A model generated the notes under the pieces. It did no database searches, had not been told where the DNA came from, and worked only from the letters and a program-made list of their open reading frames with translations. Of a stretch of DNA of 55,422 nucleotides, positions 27,090-35,420 are shown in pieces. Source of the DNA: an uncultured Dorea sp. GTDB lineage: Bacteria > Bacillota > Clostridia > Lachnospirales > Lachnospiraceae. Position 1 is the stretch's first letter, and each line of letters opens with the position of its first letter. The translations under genes were made by a program, and so were the position numbers. The stretch lies in NCBI GenBank assembly GCA_910578495.1, contig CAJTRE010000009.1:22489-77910 (forward strand), given 5' to 3'.

Positions 27090-28763
27090 CTACCTCCACA
27101 CAGAATCTCCTATTCCTTCCATCAACTCTTTGCGGAATGTAAGGAAAAGAAGAGTGACCGGAAGAAGACTTAAAATTCCACAAACAAATTGAAGAGATAC
27201 ATTGGTACCTGTCATTCCTGCTAAAAATACAGATAACGGATATCTTGCTTCTTCCCGAATAAAAATCATCGGCTGCTCTACCATATTCCAACTGTCGATA
27301 AAACTAAGCACAAACAAAGTGACAACACCCGTTTTTCCTGCCGGCATTAAAACCGAAAACAATGTACGAAATTGCCCTGCTCCATCCACATTTGCCGCAT
27401 CAATCCACTCGGATGGCATTGTTCGAAAAATAAGTGTCATCCAAATAACACCAAAAGGTGCAAAAACCCCCGGAATAATCAAGGATTTATAGCTATCGAG
27501 CATCTGCAATTTTTCAAGTACAATATAATTCGGAAACAAGGTAACCTGTATTGGTAAAAGCATAAAAAGTGCCATAAGAGATAACCATATTTTTTTCCCA
27601 GCAAATCGATACTTTGCAAATGCCACACCTGCCATACAGCCAACCAGTGTCTGTCCGCTTGAAATAAGAAGGCACATTCCAAGACTTCTCCAGAATTTCA
27701 ACAAATAATCCGGCTCCGAAAACAAAATCTTATAATATGCCATAAGCGAAAATTTCTGTGGAAAAAGCCCTAATATTTCTCCATTGTACATATACATTAC
27801 TTCTTTTGGGTGAGCAAAAGAATTTACGATCATATAAATAACCGGAGCAAGTACAATCAAAGATAAAACCAGCATTAGAACAAAAATCAATTTACTGTAA
27901 TATGTATGTCTTTTTTTCATCTTGCCCCCCCTCTTTCCCTGTCTATATAAAACCAATGCAAAAACACCTACACAAACAATCGCAGCAAACATAGCAGCTG
28001 ACGCCACAGAAATTCTCTGGTAATTCAAATTTTCAAAATTATTGTTCATAAAATGCTGCAACAAATAAATACTTTCGTGAGGATGTGTTCCGCCGATTAA
28101 AAACGCCTCTCGAAAACATTTAAACGAATTCATCATAGAAAGCAAAAAATTAAATCCCAATATCGGAAGCATAAGTGGAAAAGTAATACTTCGAAAACAT
28201 ATAAGATAACTTGCACCATCCAGTTTTGCATTTTCATAATATTCTTTTGGAATCATTTCAAGTCCTGAGAAAAAGATTAGAACATGATACCCGGTATTTT
28301 TCCACAAAAACAAAAGAACAAGAATTCCAAAAGCCCATTCCGTATTGACCCAATCCGTATTTCCCTCTAAGAATATTCTATTTAACATTCCATTTCTTTC
28401 AAAAAGAAGACGTACCACCATAACAATAGACGCAACCGGAAGCATAAGTGGATATAAAAATGACAACCGGAAAAACCGTTCTCCTCGAAATGGAATTTGA
28501 AACAGCAGAGCCAATGCAAAGGACAACACCAAGATTATAGGTATTCCTGTTACAAGAAATCTCACAGTGTTTTTCATTGCCAATAGAAACAAATCATTTT
28601 GTAATACATTTTTATAATTATCAAGGCCGACAAATTCCCTTGCTCCTGCTCCAAAAGAAAACGAATACCAAATCGTAATCAAGAACGGAATAAAATAAAA
28701 TATCAAAAATCCAAGGAGCGCCGGCAGCACAAGCGGCAATCCACTGTTTTTCTTACTTCGCAT
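27090..28763 (-). CDS. fused MalF/MalG-like ABC permeases (copy 1)
   Basis: This single 557-aa frame contains two binding-protein-dependent transport permeases in series. The MalF-like part covers about residues 1-281 and the MalG-like part about 282-557. Each has a six-helix core with the EAA-type loop (EYYENAKLDGA; EWIDAANVDGA). In copy 2 the same proteins are separate genes overlapping ATGA. Here one extra G in a G7 run (27925-27931) joins them at RQGKRGGKMKKRH. The fusion may be real, phase-variable or a sequencing slip. The substrate is unknown; the type normally imports oligosaccharides. Confidence 0.85.
   Translation of the reverse strand: MRSKKNSGLPLVLPALLGFLIFYFIPFLITIWYSFSFGAGAREFVGLDNYKNVLQNDLFLLAMKNTVRFLVTGIPIILVLSFALALLFQIPFRGERFFRLSFLYPLMLPVASIVMVVRLLFERNGMLNRIFLEGNTDWVNTEWAFGILVLLFLWKNTGYHVLIFFSGLEMIPKEYYENAKLDGASYLICFRSITFPLMLPILGFNFLLSMMNSFKCFREAFLIGGTHPHESIYLLQHFMNNNFENLNYQRISVASAAMFAAIVCVGVFALVLYRQGKRGGKMKKRHTYYSKLIFVLMLVLSLIVLAPVIYMIVNSFAHPKEVMYMYNGEILGLFPQKFSLMAYYKILFSEPDYLLKFWRSLGMCLLISSGQTLVGCMAGVAFAKYRFAGKKIWLSLMALFMLLPIQVTLFPNYIVLEKLQMLDSYKSLIIPGVFAPFGVIWMTLIFRTMPSEWIDAANVDGAGQFRTLFSVLMPAGKTGVVTLFVLSFIDSWNMVEQPMIFIREEARYPLSVFLAGMTGTNVSLQFVCGILSLLPVTLLFLTFRKELMEGIGDSVWR
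27925..27931 (-). other. G7 homopolymer at the permease junction
   Basis: Copy 1 has seven Gs where copy 2 (52529 region) reads GGGCGG. Removing one G restores a stop overlapping the ATG of the second permease, exactly as in copy 2. Confidence 0.85.
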
Positions 28764-28768
28764 AGGCT

Positions 28769-30019
28769 CTACTCCTTTAAAATCATCTCGTACTTTTTGT
28801 ACATTTCATCCGCAAAGATTTTCAATTCTTTTTCCGAATACGGAGACTCTCCACCGATGATCCGGTTTCTTACCTCCAACAATTGTTCTCCTGCCGCCCT
28901 GCTTGCCTGAGATAAAAACACACATTCTTCTATACAGTCAAAACAACTCAATACTTTTTCTTTTGCAGGCTTCTCATTCAAGTAACTTTCAAACCCATCT
29001 CGGTTTACTGGATAATCTGTACCGGCTACAATAGGAGAATCCGGATATTTCGTTGTATTTCCTCCTTGCCTTTCTGTATCCAGAAAAAATCTCAGGAAAT
29101 CATAACTTGTCTCTTTTTCTTTTGCATTCGAACTTACCGCTCCGTAACTTTGTACACATGCCGTCCGTTTCCCCATAGCTGTAGGAAGTACCTGATAATC
29201 CAAATTTTCTTCTTCAAAACTACTATTCACAAAAAATGATGTTCCAGAATGTTGTGAAAGTTCGGAAGATTCATTGCCTTGCTGTTCTGCTATTTGCAAA
29301 CTAATACTTGTCAAGCAATTCGCAAGTTCTACATATTTTCCCTTATCAAATAGCACTTCTTGTTCTTCGTAATCCAACGCACTTTCCATCAGTTGAAGTC
29401 TTGAAGTCAAATAGTAGCTGTCTATTTCATTCAGTGCTTTTTTATTTCCACTTTCTTGTATCACTTTCATGCAATCCATCAACGTTTTTTCTTCTGAAAC
29501 GTCAACCTTATCCGTTTCTTCTTGTACAAACATTGGTAAATCTATTGTGATTGGAAGAATATATTGCCGGCCATTATAAGTTCCCGCCTTCAAAATTGCC
29601 TCTGGAATATTGATTGCCTCCCAGTTCTTATCTTTTTTTAGAAAATCATCCAAACTACAGAACACTCCACTTTCTATCGCTTTACTAACATTTGGGAATA
29701 AAAAATTCTTGTCATCCGCTTCAGCGCCTCTTGCTTGCAAAATAAAAAGATCCGGTCCTTTTCCCGACATAATATCTGTCTTCATTTGCTTTAATTTCGC
29801 TTCGTCTTCCTGTTCTTCCGAAAGCATTTCCAATCGAATCGTTACTCCTGGATGTTCTTCCTTATACACTTGTGCGATCGTTTCTACTGTTTTATATAAA
29901 TACTCACTCACACACATATAAATTTCTTTTTCATCAGAATGAGAAGATTGATTTCCACTACATCCCCCAAATATCGTTACCGTTAACATTGCCGCCAGAA
30001 ACAAACTAAATTTTTTCAT
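28769..30019 (-). CDS. extracellular solute-binding lipoprotein (copy 1)
   Basis: The 416-aa family-1 solute-binding protein has a lipoprotein signal with lipobox FGGC (C20), so it is anchored on the outer face of the membrane. The mature part contains the usual two-lobe pattern (GKGPDLFILQARG, YILPITIDLPMFV). It lies 5 nt upstream of the permease gene. A paralogue is at 53377-54627; 36 of the last 42 residues are identical. The ligand is unknown. No MalK/MsmX ATPase is encoded beside it, so a shared ATPase is probably used. Confidence 0.88.
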   Translation of the reverse strand: MKKFSLFLAAMLTVTIFGGCSGNQSSHSDEKEIYMCVSEYLYKTVETIAQVYKEEHPGVTIRLEMLSEEQEDEAKLKQMKTDIMSGKGPDLFILQARGAEADDKNFLFPNVSKAIESGVFCSLDDFLKKDKNWEAINIPEAILKAGTYNGRQYILPITIDLPMFVQEETDKVDVSEEKTLMDCMKVIQESGNKKALNEIDSYYLTSRLQLMESALDYEEQEVLFDKGKYVELANCLTSISLQIAEQQGNESSELSQHSGTSFFVNSSFEEENLDYQVLPTAMGKRTACVQSYGAVSSNAKEKETSYDFLRFFLDTERQGGNTTKYPDSPIVAGTDYPVNRDGFESYLNEKPAKEKVLSCFDCIEECVFLSQASRAAGEQLLEVRNRIIGGESPYSEKELKIFADEMYKKYEMILKE

Positions 30020-30042
30020 AGAACCCCTCCTCGCATTGACTT

Positions 30043-30072
30043 TAAGCCATGCATTTAAAAATACATGGCTTA
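30043..30072 (-). promoter_or_regulatory. hairpin between the Cys-rich peptide and binding-protein genes (copy 1)
   Basis: TAAGCCATGCAT (30043-30054) pairs with ATACATGGCTTA (30061-30072) with one wobble. No clear U tract follows on the minus strand, so it may protect the peptide mRNA or attenuate rather than stop transcription. Confidence 0.45.
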
Positions 30073-30173
30073 TAAATGTCTAAAAAACTATATATTAGTT
30101 ATTTGCAAAAATTGTATCCTTTATAATTCAATATATTCTTATAAATATAAATGCACTTTATATACTTTTAGCA

Positions 30174-30494
30174 CTAATTATGACCTGTACAGTATACTCG
30201 TGTTTCTTTAGTTTTTCCTGAGACATACCCAGTGCCACATCTATTACACTTCATTGTAGTTGTCACAGTCCTCTCTTGGTGCTGGTCTGTGCCATATGCG
30301 TATCCATGTACACATTTTACTGACTTAGATGTCACCCATTTAGTATATGACTTAGACGCAAGCAAAGTCCCTCCACAAGGGCATAACGGACCTCTTGGTT
30401 GGATATCAGCCGCATTTACCGATAAGATTCCCATCGACAAAACCATCATTGTTACTACTGCAACTGCAAATATTTTTATAATTTTTTTCTTCAT
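30174..30494 (-). CDS. secreted six-cysteine small protein (copy 1)
   Basis: The protein is 106 aa, with a Sec signal peptide (about 1-28, ending VNA-A) and a mature N-terminus near DIQPRG. The mature part (about 77 aa) has six Cys at 38, 40, 61, 83, 86 and 102 plus H63 and H105. The order CPC, KCVHG, KCNRCGTG, YCTGHN is reminiscent of a zinc ribbon. AGGAG lies 6 nt before the ATG. It heads the cassette. The paralogue at the right end (54781-55037 and beyond) shares the ADIQPRG start and Cys order. I do not recognise the family; a bacteriocin, a metal-binding protein or a ligand of the adjacent transporter are possible. Confidence 0.75.
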   Translation of the reverse strand: MKKKIIKIFAVAVVTMMVLSMGILSVNAADIQPRGPLCPCGGTLLASKSYTKWVTSKSVKCVHGYAYGTDQHQERTVTTTMKCNRCGTGYVSGKTKETRVYCTGHN

Positions 30495-30526
30495 ATTCTT
30501 CTCCTCTTTTCTTTAACAATTTCCCG

Positions 30527-30553
30527 TCACTTTTTATTCACCAACTTCTCCAT
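30527..30553 (-). CDS. 8-codon leader ORF upstream of the Cys-rich peptide
   Basis: ATG at 30553 is preceded by AAAGGAGG with good spacing and encodes MEKLVNKK, then TGA, 32 nt before the peptide gene. It may be a leader controlling downstream translation. Coding evidence is only the strong ribosome binding site. Confidence 0.35.
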   Translation of the reverse strand: MEKLVNKK

Positions 30554-30573
30554 TGGAATCTCCTCCTTTCTAT

Positions 30574-30602
30574 ATAATACCTTTTAGCCACTAATCTATC
30601 AA
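30574..30602 (-). promoter_or_regulatory. promoter of cassette copy 1
   Basis: On the minus strand TTGATA (30597-30602), a 17-nt spacer and TATTAT (30574-30579) lie just before the leader ORF. Confidence 0.65.
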
Positions 30603-30704
30603 CAAAATCATTTAATATATAAGTATTTTTTGATATCCATTGAAATTCATTCTATTTTTCTCTATTTATTAGATTTTAAAATTAATGTTCACACATTTTA
30701 TTTG

Positions 30705-30956
30705 TTAAATCGCCCTCACACACCACCGTACCAATGAATACGTTATTTTAAAACTTACGTTGATGTTGACCTTCTGAACACCATCATCTGTAGCTTGTTT
30801 AAAAATAATAGCCTCATTACCATAAACATTTTCTATAAATTCTACAATTGTTAATTCCTCAAGTTCAAAAACAATTTTGTTTTCGGAATCAGAAAGTTTA
30901 TAATAATTTAATTCATTAACAACTTCTCCTGTCCCCTCTAACTTATAACTATTAAT
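30705..30956 (-). pseudogene. gene remnant, unknown product
   Basis: A stop-free stretch of 83 codons has protein-like content (YKLEGTGEVVNELNYYK, KIVFELEELTIVEFIENVYG) but no good start and no ribosome binding site. It is bounded upstream by a stop. It looks like the 3' part of a lost gene. I cannot name the family. It lies in the 0.7-kb gap between the Cys-rich peptide and the end of the RiPP cluster. Confidence 0.5.
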
Positions 30957-31012
30957 TTAATTCTATATCCTTTTTTTCAAGAATCAAGTAGCTGCCCTCC
31001 AATAGCCACTTT

Positions 31013-31054
31013 TTAGGACATGACTTTTTTCAAAGAAAAACTCTTGTATATTTC
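31013..31054 (-). pseudogene. short C-terminal remnant similar to the one at 50816
   Basis: The frame ends SLKKVMS-stop. The sequence TTTGAAAAAAGTCATG, one variable base, then CCTAA repeats that at 50816-50836 (YLKKVMA-stop). The match is in the same orientation on the far side of the RiPP cluster. Only the last codons are recognisable. Confidence 0.4.
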
Positions 31055-31224
31055 ATGAGTTGATTAATCCATAATAGTTAATCTCCTCTAAAAAACTATT
31101 ATTGGTGTTTTTAGAGTGTCTCATAAAAAACTAATTCGCCAAGACGAGTAATTTGACGTTTACCATAATATAGCAAAAAAATATTAAAGAGATTCAGTGA
31201 TAAATCAAAAGAATTTCTAAAGAC

Positions 31225-31256
31225 ATCAAAAAAGCCACTTATGCGGCTTTTTTGAT
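31225..31256 (-). terminator. terminator at the end of the RiPP cluster
   Basis: A perfect 12-bp stem, ATCAAAAAAGCC (31225-31236) with GGCTTTTTTGAT (31245-31256), has an 8-nt loop and overlaps the stop codon of the MFS remnant. Confidence 0.85.
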
Positions 31257-32332
31257 ATTGGGAACTAATATTAAAATTGAAATAACGACAAGAATAATCC
31301 CACTACATACCCATGTCATTTCTATCGAAAAAACAGTTGCCAATTTCCCCATTAAAATCATAGAAGCATAATTAAATAAACACGCCACTAACGAATTAAA
31401 CGATAAAATCGTAGCACGATTACCACTCTCGATTCCCATATTTAAAACGGTTTCTTTCAGCGGGTAAATTAATCCCAGTAGAAATTCAAATAACAATATA
31501 CCCATAAATAACAGCCAGAATTGTTTTAAAAATGCAAGACCTACCATACACAAACCACAAGCAACTGACACCACAGAAAGCGCAAAAAATGTTGTATGCA
31601 ACCATTTCTCCAACACCATATTCCCCACCAACATAGCCGCCCGCATCAAAATCCAAGCCATTCCTATGACCGTATAGTTGACATATTCAAAATCATGCAA
31701 TACCGGTGACCAGAAAACGAATACCGGAGAAAATGCAAATGTCAAAACACTATTGAATAAAATAATGTTTCTTATATTTTTATCCTTAACACAATATTGA
31801 AAACTATCACTAATAATTTTTTTCATTCCATTTACATTTTCCAAAACACTATATTTCCGTTCTCTTTTACCATCCTCTTGCAGTTTAGGCATTACAAAAA
31901 CACTAAGGATAACAAATATTGAAGAGGCTATTAGCGCAAACAGAAAAATCCCTTTTAAATAAACATCAGCAATAACTCCACCTATGAATCCTGCCACTAA
32001 CATCATAATCGAAATAAATTTATTCTTTTTTACAAAAATATGTTCACTTTCTTTTTGGGAAGTATTTTCTATAACCCATGCATCTAATGTTCCTGATTCA
32101 AACGCACAAGCTATACCAAGGCAGATTTGAGCCACTACAAATAATGGGATTGAATTACAAAACAGAAAAATTATGCAACAATAGTGTTTGTTTGCATCGT
32201 ATCAAGATGATTGCTATATAAGAATAATATAAATGTTGCACCAGTAATTCCGGCATAAAATTCGAACAGGCAATTTAAATATAAATATATTTTTTCTACT
32301 CTATGTATTCTTTTTATTTCTGTTTTTTCCAT
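31239..32332 (-). pseudogene. MFS transporter pseudogene
   Basis: The N-terminal piece (32171-32332; MEKTEIKRIHRVEKIYLYLN, ending TMQTNTIVA-stop) and the C-terminal piece (31239-32135, 298 aa, about nine helices) belong to one major-facilitator protein. Between them the frame shifts. Several dozen residues that should carry helices 2-3 and the loop-2 signature are missing, after which the frame resumes as AQICLGIACAFESGTLDAWV. The gene is therefore broken by an internal deletion plus frameshift. It was probably an export or self-protection gene at the 3' end of the RiPP operon. Confidence 0.8.
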
Positions 32333-32385
32333 CACATGCTCCCTTGTTTCTTTACATCTGACATATCCGCATTAGGAGGGGCCGA

Positions 32386-32774
32386 TTAAAATATTTGAAA
32401 TTCTGCATATACATATTCCATTGAAGACATACCATTTTCCTTGTCCATAGAATATGGCTTTTTAATTCTATACAATCCTCTTTCTGAAATCCCCTCCAAC
32501 ATACAGCTAAAGTATTTTTCTTCCCCTGTTAATATGTCCTGATTACTATTATTAACAATTTTCACTTGTATCTCTGAGGTCGAAGACTTAACTTCTTCAC
32601 TGAACAAATTTCTAATAATACCTTGGGATTCGTCACATTATCTTCCACAACTGCTCCCTCGTTTGTTTCATTAACTGCTATTTCAGTATTATCCATAAAA
32701 TCTTTGCTCGCAGCATACCCACTACACCCTAACATAATTACAACTAATAAAATAAATTTTTTCTTTGATGTCAC
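32386..32774 (-). pseudogene. frameshifted small lipoprotein
   Basis: Two overlapping frames form one protein of about 130 aa. The first (32562-32774) has a lipoprotein signal with lipobox MLGC. The second (32386-32607) continues with SEEVKSSTSEIQVKIVNNSN and a beta-rich ending. The shift lies between about 32600 and 32650. The second part resembles small Ig-like immunity lipoproteins that accompany bacteriocin ABC transporters, but this is only an impression. Confidence 0.65.
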
Positions 32775-32807
32775 TATTTTTACTCCAAAAACTCTTGTAT
32801 GGAGCCT

Positions 32808-33592
32808 TTAATAATTATCAAAAGCTCCATATCTTTTTTCATGTCTTAACGCAAAGCGGAAACAAATGATTCCCAATAACATCCATACCACATTAACGAG
32901 CACATATATGAATACTAATGAAATTGATACCTTGTTACCCATATATATCTCTCTCACAATATCTATTCCACTAGTAAATGGGATTAAATATATAAGAGGT
33001 TCTCTGGCAGGGGATAAAGCATTTGTAACCAAAAGTAACATTGTCTGCACTATCAAAACTAAAGAGCCTACTCTTTTTTCACATATACAAACACTTGCAA
33101 AAATCATTCCCATTCCATACATTCCCACAAGAGAAAATAAACTGATCAATATGGCTAAAACAACCGTTCCGACATCCTTCATACTATAACCTATCACAAA
33201 ATTACTAAACAAAAGAATCCCTGTATATGTTATCAAATGGATCAGACAACTGACTAACAAACGAAAAAACAGAATACTTTCCATGCATATTTGAATTGTA
33301 GTCTGGTTTCGAAAATACCTTGAGATGTTTCCGAAGAAATGGAGCTTACACAATATCCAAGTGCCGTACTGGCATTCTGCCAAAAAATGTATCCGATTAA
33401 AACAAGTACATGGCCACCAGTTTCGCTTGTATTATAAAATGAAGCGAAAATCTGGCCGACTCCCATAAAATAGACAGCTAGAAATGTACCGGTAAAAATG
33501 AAAAAATCGGTAAGTAATCCTATTCTGTATCTTAAATATTCTTTGGTATCTAAAACAATCTCCCATTTGACAGCATTAAAATAATTCGTCAT
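32808..33592 (-). pseudogene. frameshifted ABC-2-type permease
   Basis: Frame 1 (33254-33592; MTNYFNAVKWEIVLDTKEYL) and frame 2 (ending 32808) together give a six-helix ABC-2 permease of about 260 aa. The frames join naturally if the T6 run at 33264-33269 had seven Ts: KVFCFF then RLLVSCLIHLITYTG. The gene starts 17 nt inside the end of its ATPase gene. As read it cannot make the full permease without frameshifting. Confidence 0.8.
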
Positions 33593-34304
33593 TACCCATT
33601 CCTCTTCTCTTTTTCATATAAATTTCTCTGATTTCTTCTGTTTCCATAATTCTGTCTACTTCTCCGGCATTTTTCCCTTCGAATATAAAAATATAATGTT
33701 GTGCCATGCCATTTAGAAAGTCCAAATCATGCGAAGAAATTATAAACGTTTTATTATACGTCTCTGACAAATCTTGAATTAATTTTTTCATTTCTGCTTG
33801 TGACTCAATATCGAGTCCATTTGACGGCTCATCCATGATTAAAACTTTCATATCCGTACACAACCCACATAATAACATCGCCTTCTTTTTTTCACCCATT
33901 GAAAGGGTTTCTACACGTCTTTTTAAAAAATCAGTAAAATGCAAAGCATCTGCATATTTATCAATTAGATTTTTTACTTTTTTCTCCTTAATTCCTTTCA
34001 TTACGGCAAAAAACATAATATTATCATAAACGGTGTTTTTATAGCGGAGCCCTCGTTCTCCGGCCGGAATCAGAACAATATTTTCTTTACACCACTTTAT
34101 ATAGCTTTTTTCTCCAGAAACCTGTATATTACCAGATGAATAATCTAATAATCCCGTTAATACTTTTATAAACGTTGTTTTTCCAGCTCCATTCGGGCCT
34201 AACAAACCATAAATGCAACTTTCCTTCAAATTAATTTTTGTGCTGAAATCAAAAAGCACTTGTTTGTTTTTATAGAATTTATTAAGATCTTTTACTTCAA
34301 TCAT
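33576..34304 (-). CDS. ABC-2-type transporter ATPase
   Basis: The 242-aa ATPase has Walker A GPNGAGKTT, signature LSMGEKKK and Walker B VLIMDEPSNGLD, with switch ISSHD. It resembles ATPases for bacteriocin immunity or drug export. The gene is intact, but its permease partner is frameshifted. Before the mobile element inserted it probably followed the ABC exporter gene (42461-44179) in the same operon. Confidence 0.9.
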   Translation of the reverse strand: MIEVKDLNKFYKNKQVLFDFSTKINLKESCIYGLLGPNGAGKTTFIKVLTGLLDYSSGNIQVSGEKSYIKWCKENIVLIPAGERGLRYKNTVYDNIMFFAVMKGIKEKKVKNLIDKYADALHFTDFLKRRVETLSMGEKKKAMLLCGLCTDMKVLIMDEPSNGLDIESQAEMKKLIQDLSETYNKTFIISSHDLDFLNGMAQHYIFIFEGKNAGEVDRIMETEEIREIYMKKRRGMGNDELF

Positions 34305-34380
34305 TTGTTTTCTCCCAGTATTCTACATATATTTATCATTCGTCTTTGTTCTATGACAAGTTAACAGTTGTGAAACATTA

Positions 34381-34399
34381 TGGACAAGGACACAAAAGG
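34381..34399 (+). repeat. left terminal inverted repeat of the mobile element
   Basis: TGGACAAGGACACAAAAGG pairs with the inverted copy at 42482-42500 with two mismatches. Confidence 0.7.
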
Positions 34400-34434
34400 C
34401 AGACCATGAAATGGGGCTGCTGACAACAAATAAA

Positions 34435-34480
34435 GGTTGAATATCCGGCACAGGGAAAGTGCGGGATATTCAGCCTTTTT
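34435..34480 (+). terminator. strong terminator near the left end of the element
   Basis: A 17-nt arm (34435-34451) pairs with 34459-34475 (GGTTGAATATCC with GGATATTCAGCC at the base, GGCAC with GTGCG near the loop) and is followed by TTTTT. It probably insulates the element from outside transcription. Confidence 0.75.
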
Positions 34481-34524
34481 GTTGTTTGTTGGGGTTTCCA
34501 AAGGGGCTTGCCCCTTGGCACACG

Positions 34525-34555
34525 ACTTTGCTTGCAAAGTGTAGTGTGTTATACG
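34525..34555 (+). other. oriT: MobV-type origin of transfer (oriT)
   Basis: TAGTGTG-TTATAC at 34542-34554 matches the nick-site core of pMV158-type oriT (TAGTGTG/TTA). It is preceded by a short inverted repeat, ACTTTGC and GCAAAGT around TT. The expected nick is between 34548 and 34549. The relaxase encoded at 39711 is of the same MobV family. Confidence 0.75.
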
Positions 34556-34940
34556 CTCTGTCAGCGTTGCTGCGAAAATGGGATTGCCACCGGGAAAGGC
34601 AATAGCATTTGGAGCGGCAGGAAAACAGGGCTGTGATTGCGTGACGTGGAGCCGCAAGCGCAAGACTGGTCTTATCAGCAGACAGGGCGTATATGGAACT
34701 TCCGTTCCACGCCGGACTATGAGACAAAGTGTCCCAAACGGATAGCCACACTCACAAAAAAGAAGACGGATTTTTCTCTCAAAATTGAAATGGGCAGGAA
34801 AGCCATTTTAGGGCTTTCCCGCCTTGACTACCCATCAGCAAAGACAGGCGGGACTGTCAGCGGCGGCGCATTTATGCGCCGTTCATCTTGACCGTTGACT
34901 GGCTCGGCTGGCTTTGCTATTTCCCCGATAGATTAGGAAA
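34556..34940. other. non-coding left-end region of the element
   Basis: I see no convincing gene here. An 84-codon frame at 34637-34891 lacks a good ribosome binding site. A small perfect inverted repeat, GGCGCAT-ttATGCGCC-like, lies near 34866-34881. Confidence 0.4.
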
Positions 34941-35387
34941 TTATTTGAGTGGCTTTTCACGTTCTTGAACATAATCATTTTCAAAGCTAATAGAAATTAT
35001 TGTATTTTTTATTCCTGTCCCTGTAAAACATACAGCATATTCGTCATCCTTTTTTAGATTGTCCAGTGAAATGGAAAAAGTAGTTAATTCAACTGCTCCG
35101 TCCCATGTATTACTCCATAAAATCTCATTTGTTTTATTGTTCTTGATTTCTAAAATTCCTTTTTCTCCATCCATTTCCAATTCACATTTTGCTGTCACAT
35201 TCTCTAAATCATTTGATACACAAAATAGCTTTTCATTGATAAATGGTTCTGTATCATCATAATTTTCATTTAATTGCATTTCGATTTTTACACCATCTGC
35301 GGTATTGGCATTGGCTATGGAACTTTTGCATGATGTTAAGGCCGCCATACTAATAAGTGCAATACATAAAACAAGAATTTTCTTCAT
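34941..35387 (-). CDS. small lipoprotein, unknown function (element cargo)
   Basis: The 148-aa protein has a lipoprotein signal with lipobox LTSC (C20). The mature part is beta-rich with no motif I recognise (NNKTNEILWSNTWDGAVELT, FTGTGIKNTIISISFENDY). It is the leftmost cargo gene of the mobile element and lies 33 nt downstream of the HTH gene on the same strand. Confidence 0.7.
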   Translation of the reverse strand: MKKILVLCIALISMAALTSCKSSIANANTADGVKIEMQLNENYDDTEPFINEKLFCVSNDLENVTAKCELEMDGEKGILEIKNNKTNEILWSNTWDGAVELTTFSISLDNLKKDDEYAVCFTGTGIKNTIISISFENDYVQEREKPLK

Positions 35388-35420
35388 AAATACCTCCGCA
35401 TACTTTGGTTTTCTGCTCTT

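Noticed and set aside
30174..30494. Lactococcin 972-type bacteriocin
   Set aside because: Cys-rich and unlike Lcn972, which lacks such Cys motifs. The DUF1430-type partner is absent.
32808..33592. Programmed frameshift in the ABC-2 permease
   Set aside because: No classical slippery heptamer or pseudoknot was seen, and neighbouring genes are also broken, so decay is simpler.
34637..34891. 84-codon frame in the left end of the mobile element
   Set aside because: No ribosome binding site, no recognisable domain, and unusual composition; probably non-coding end sequence.
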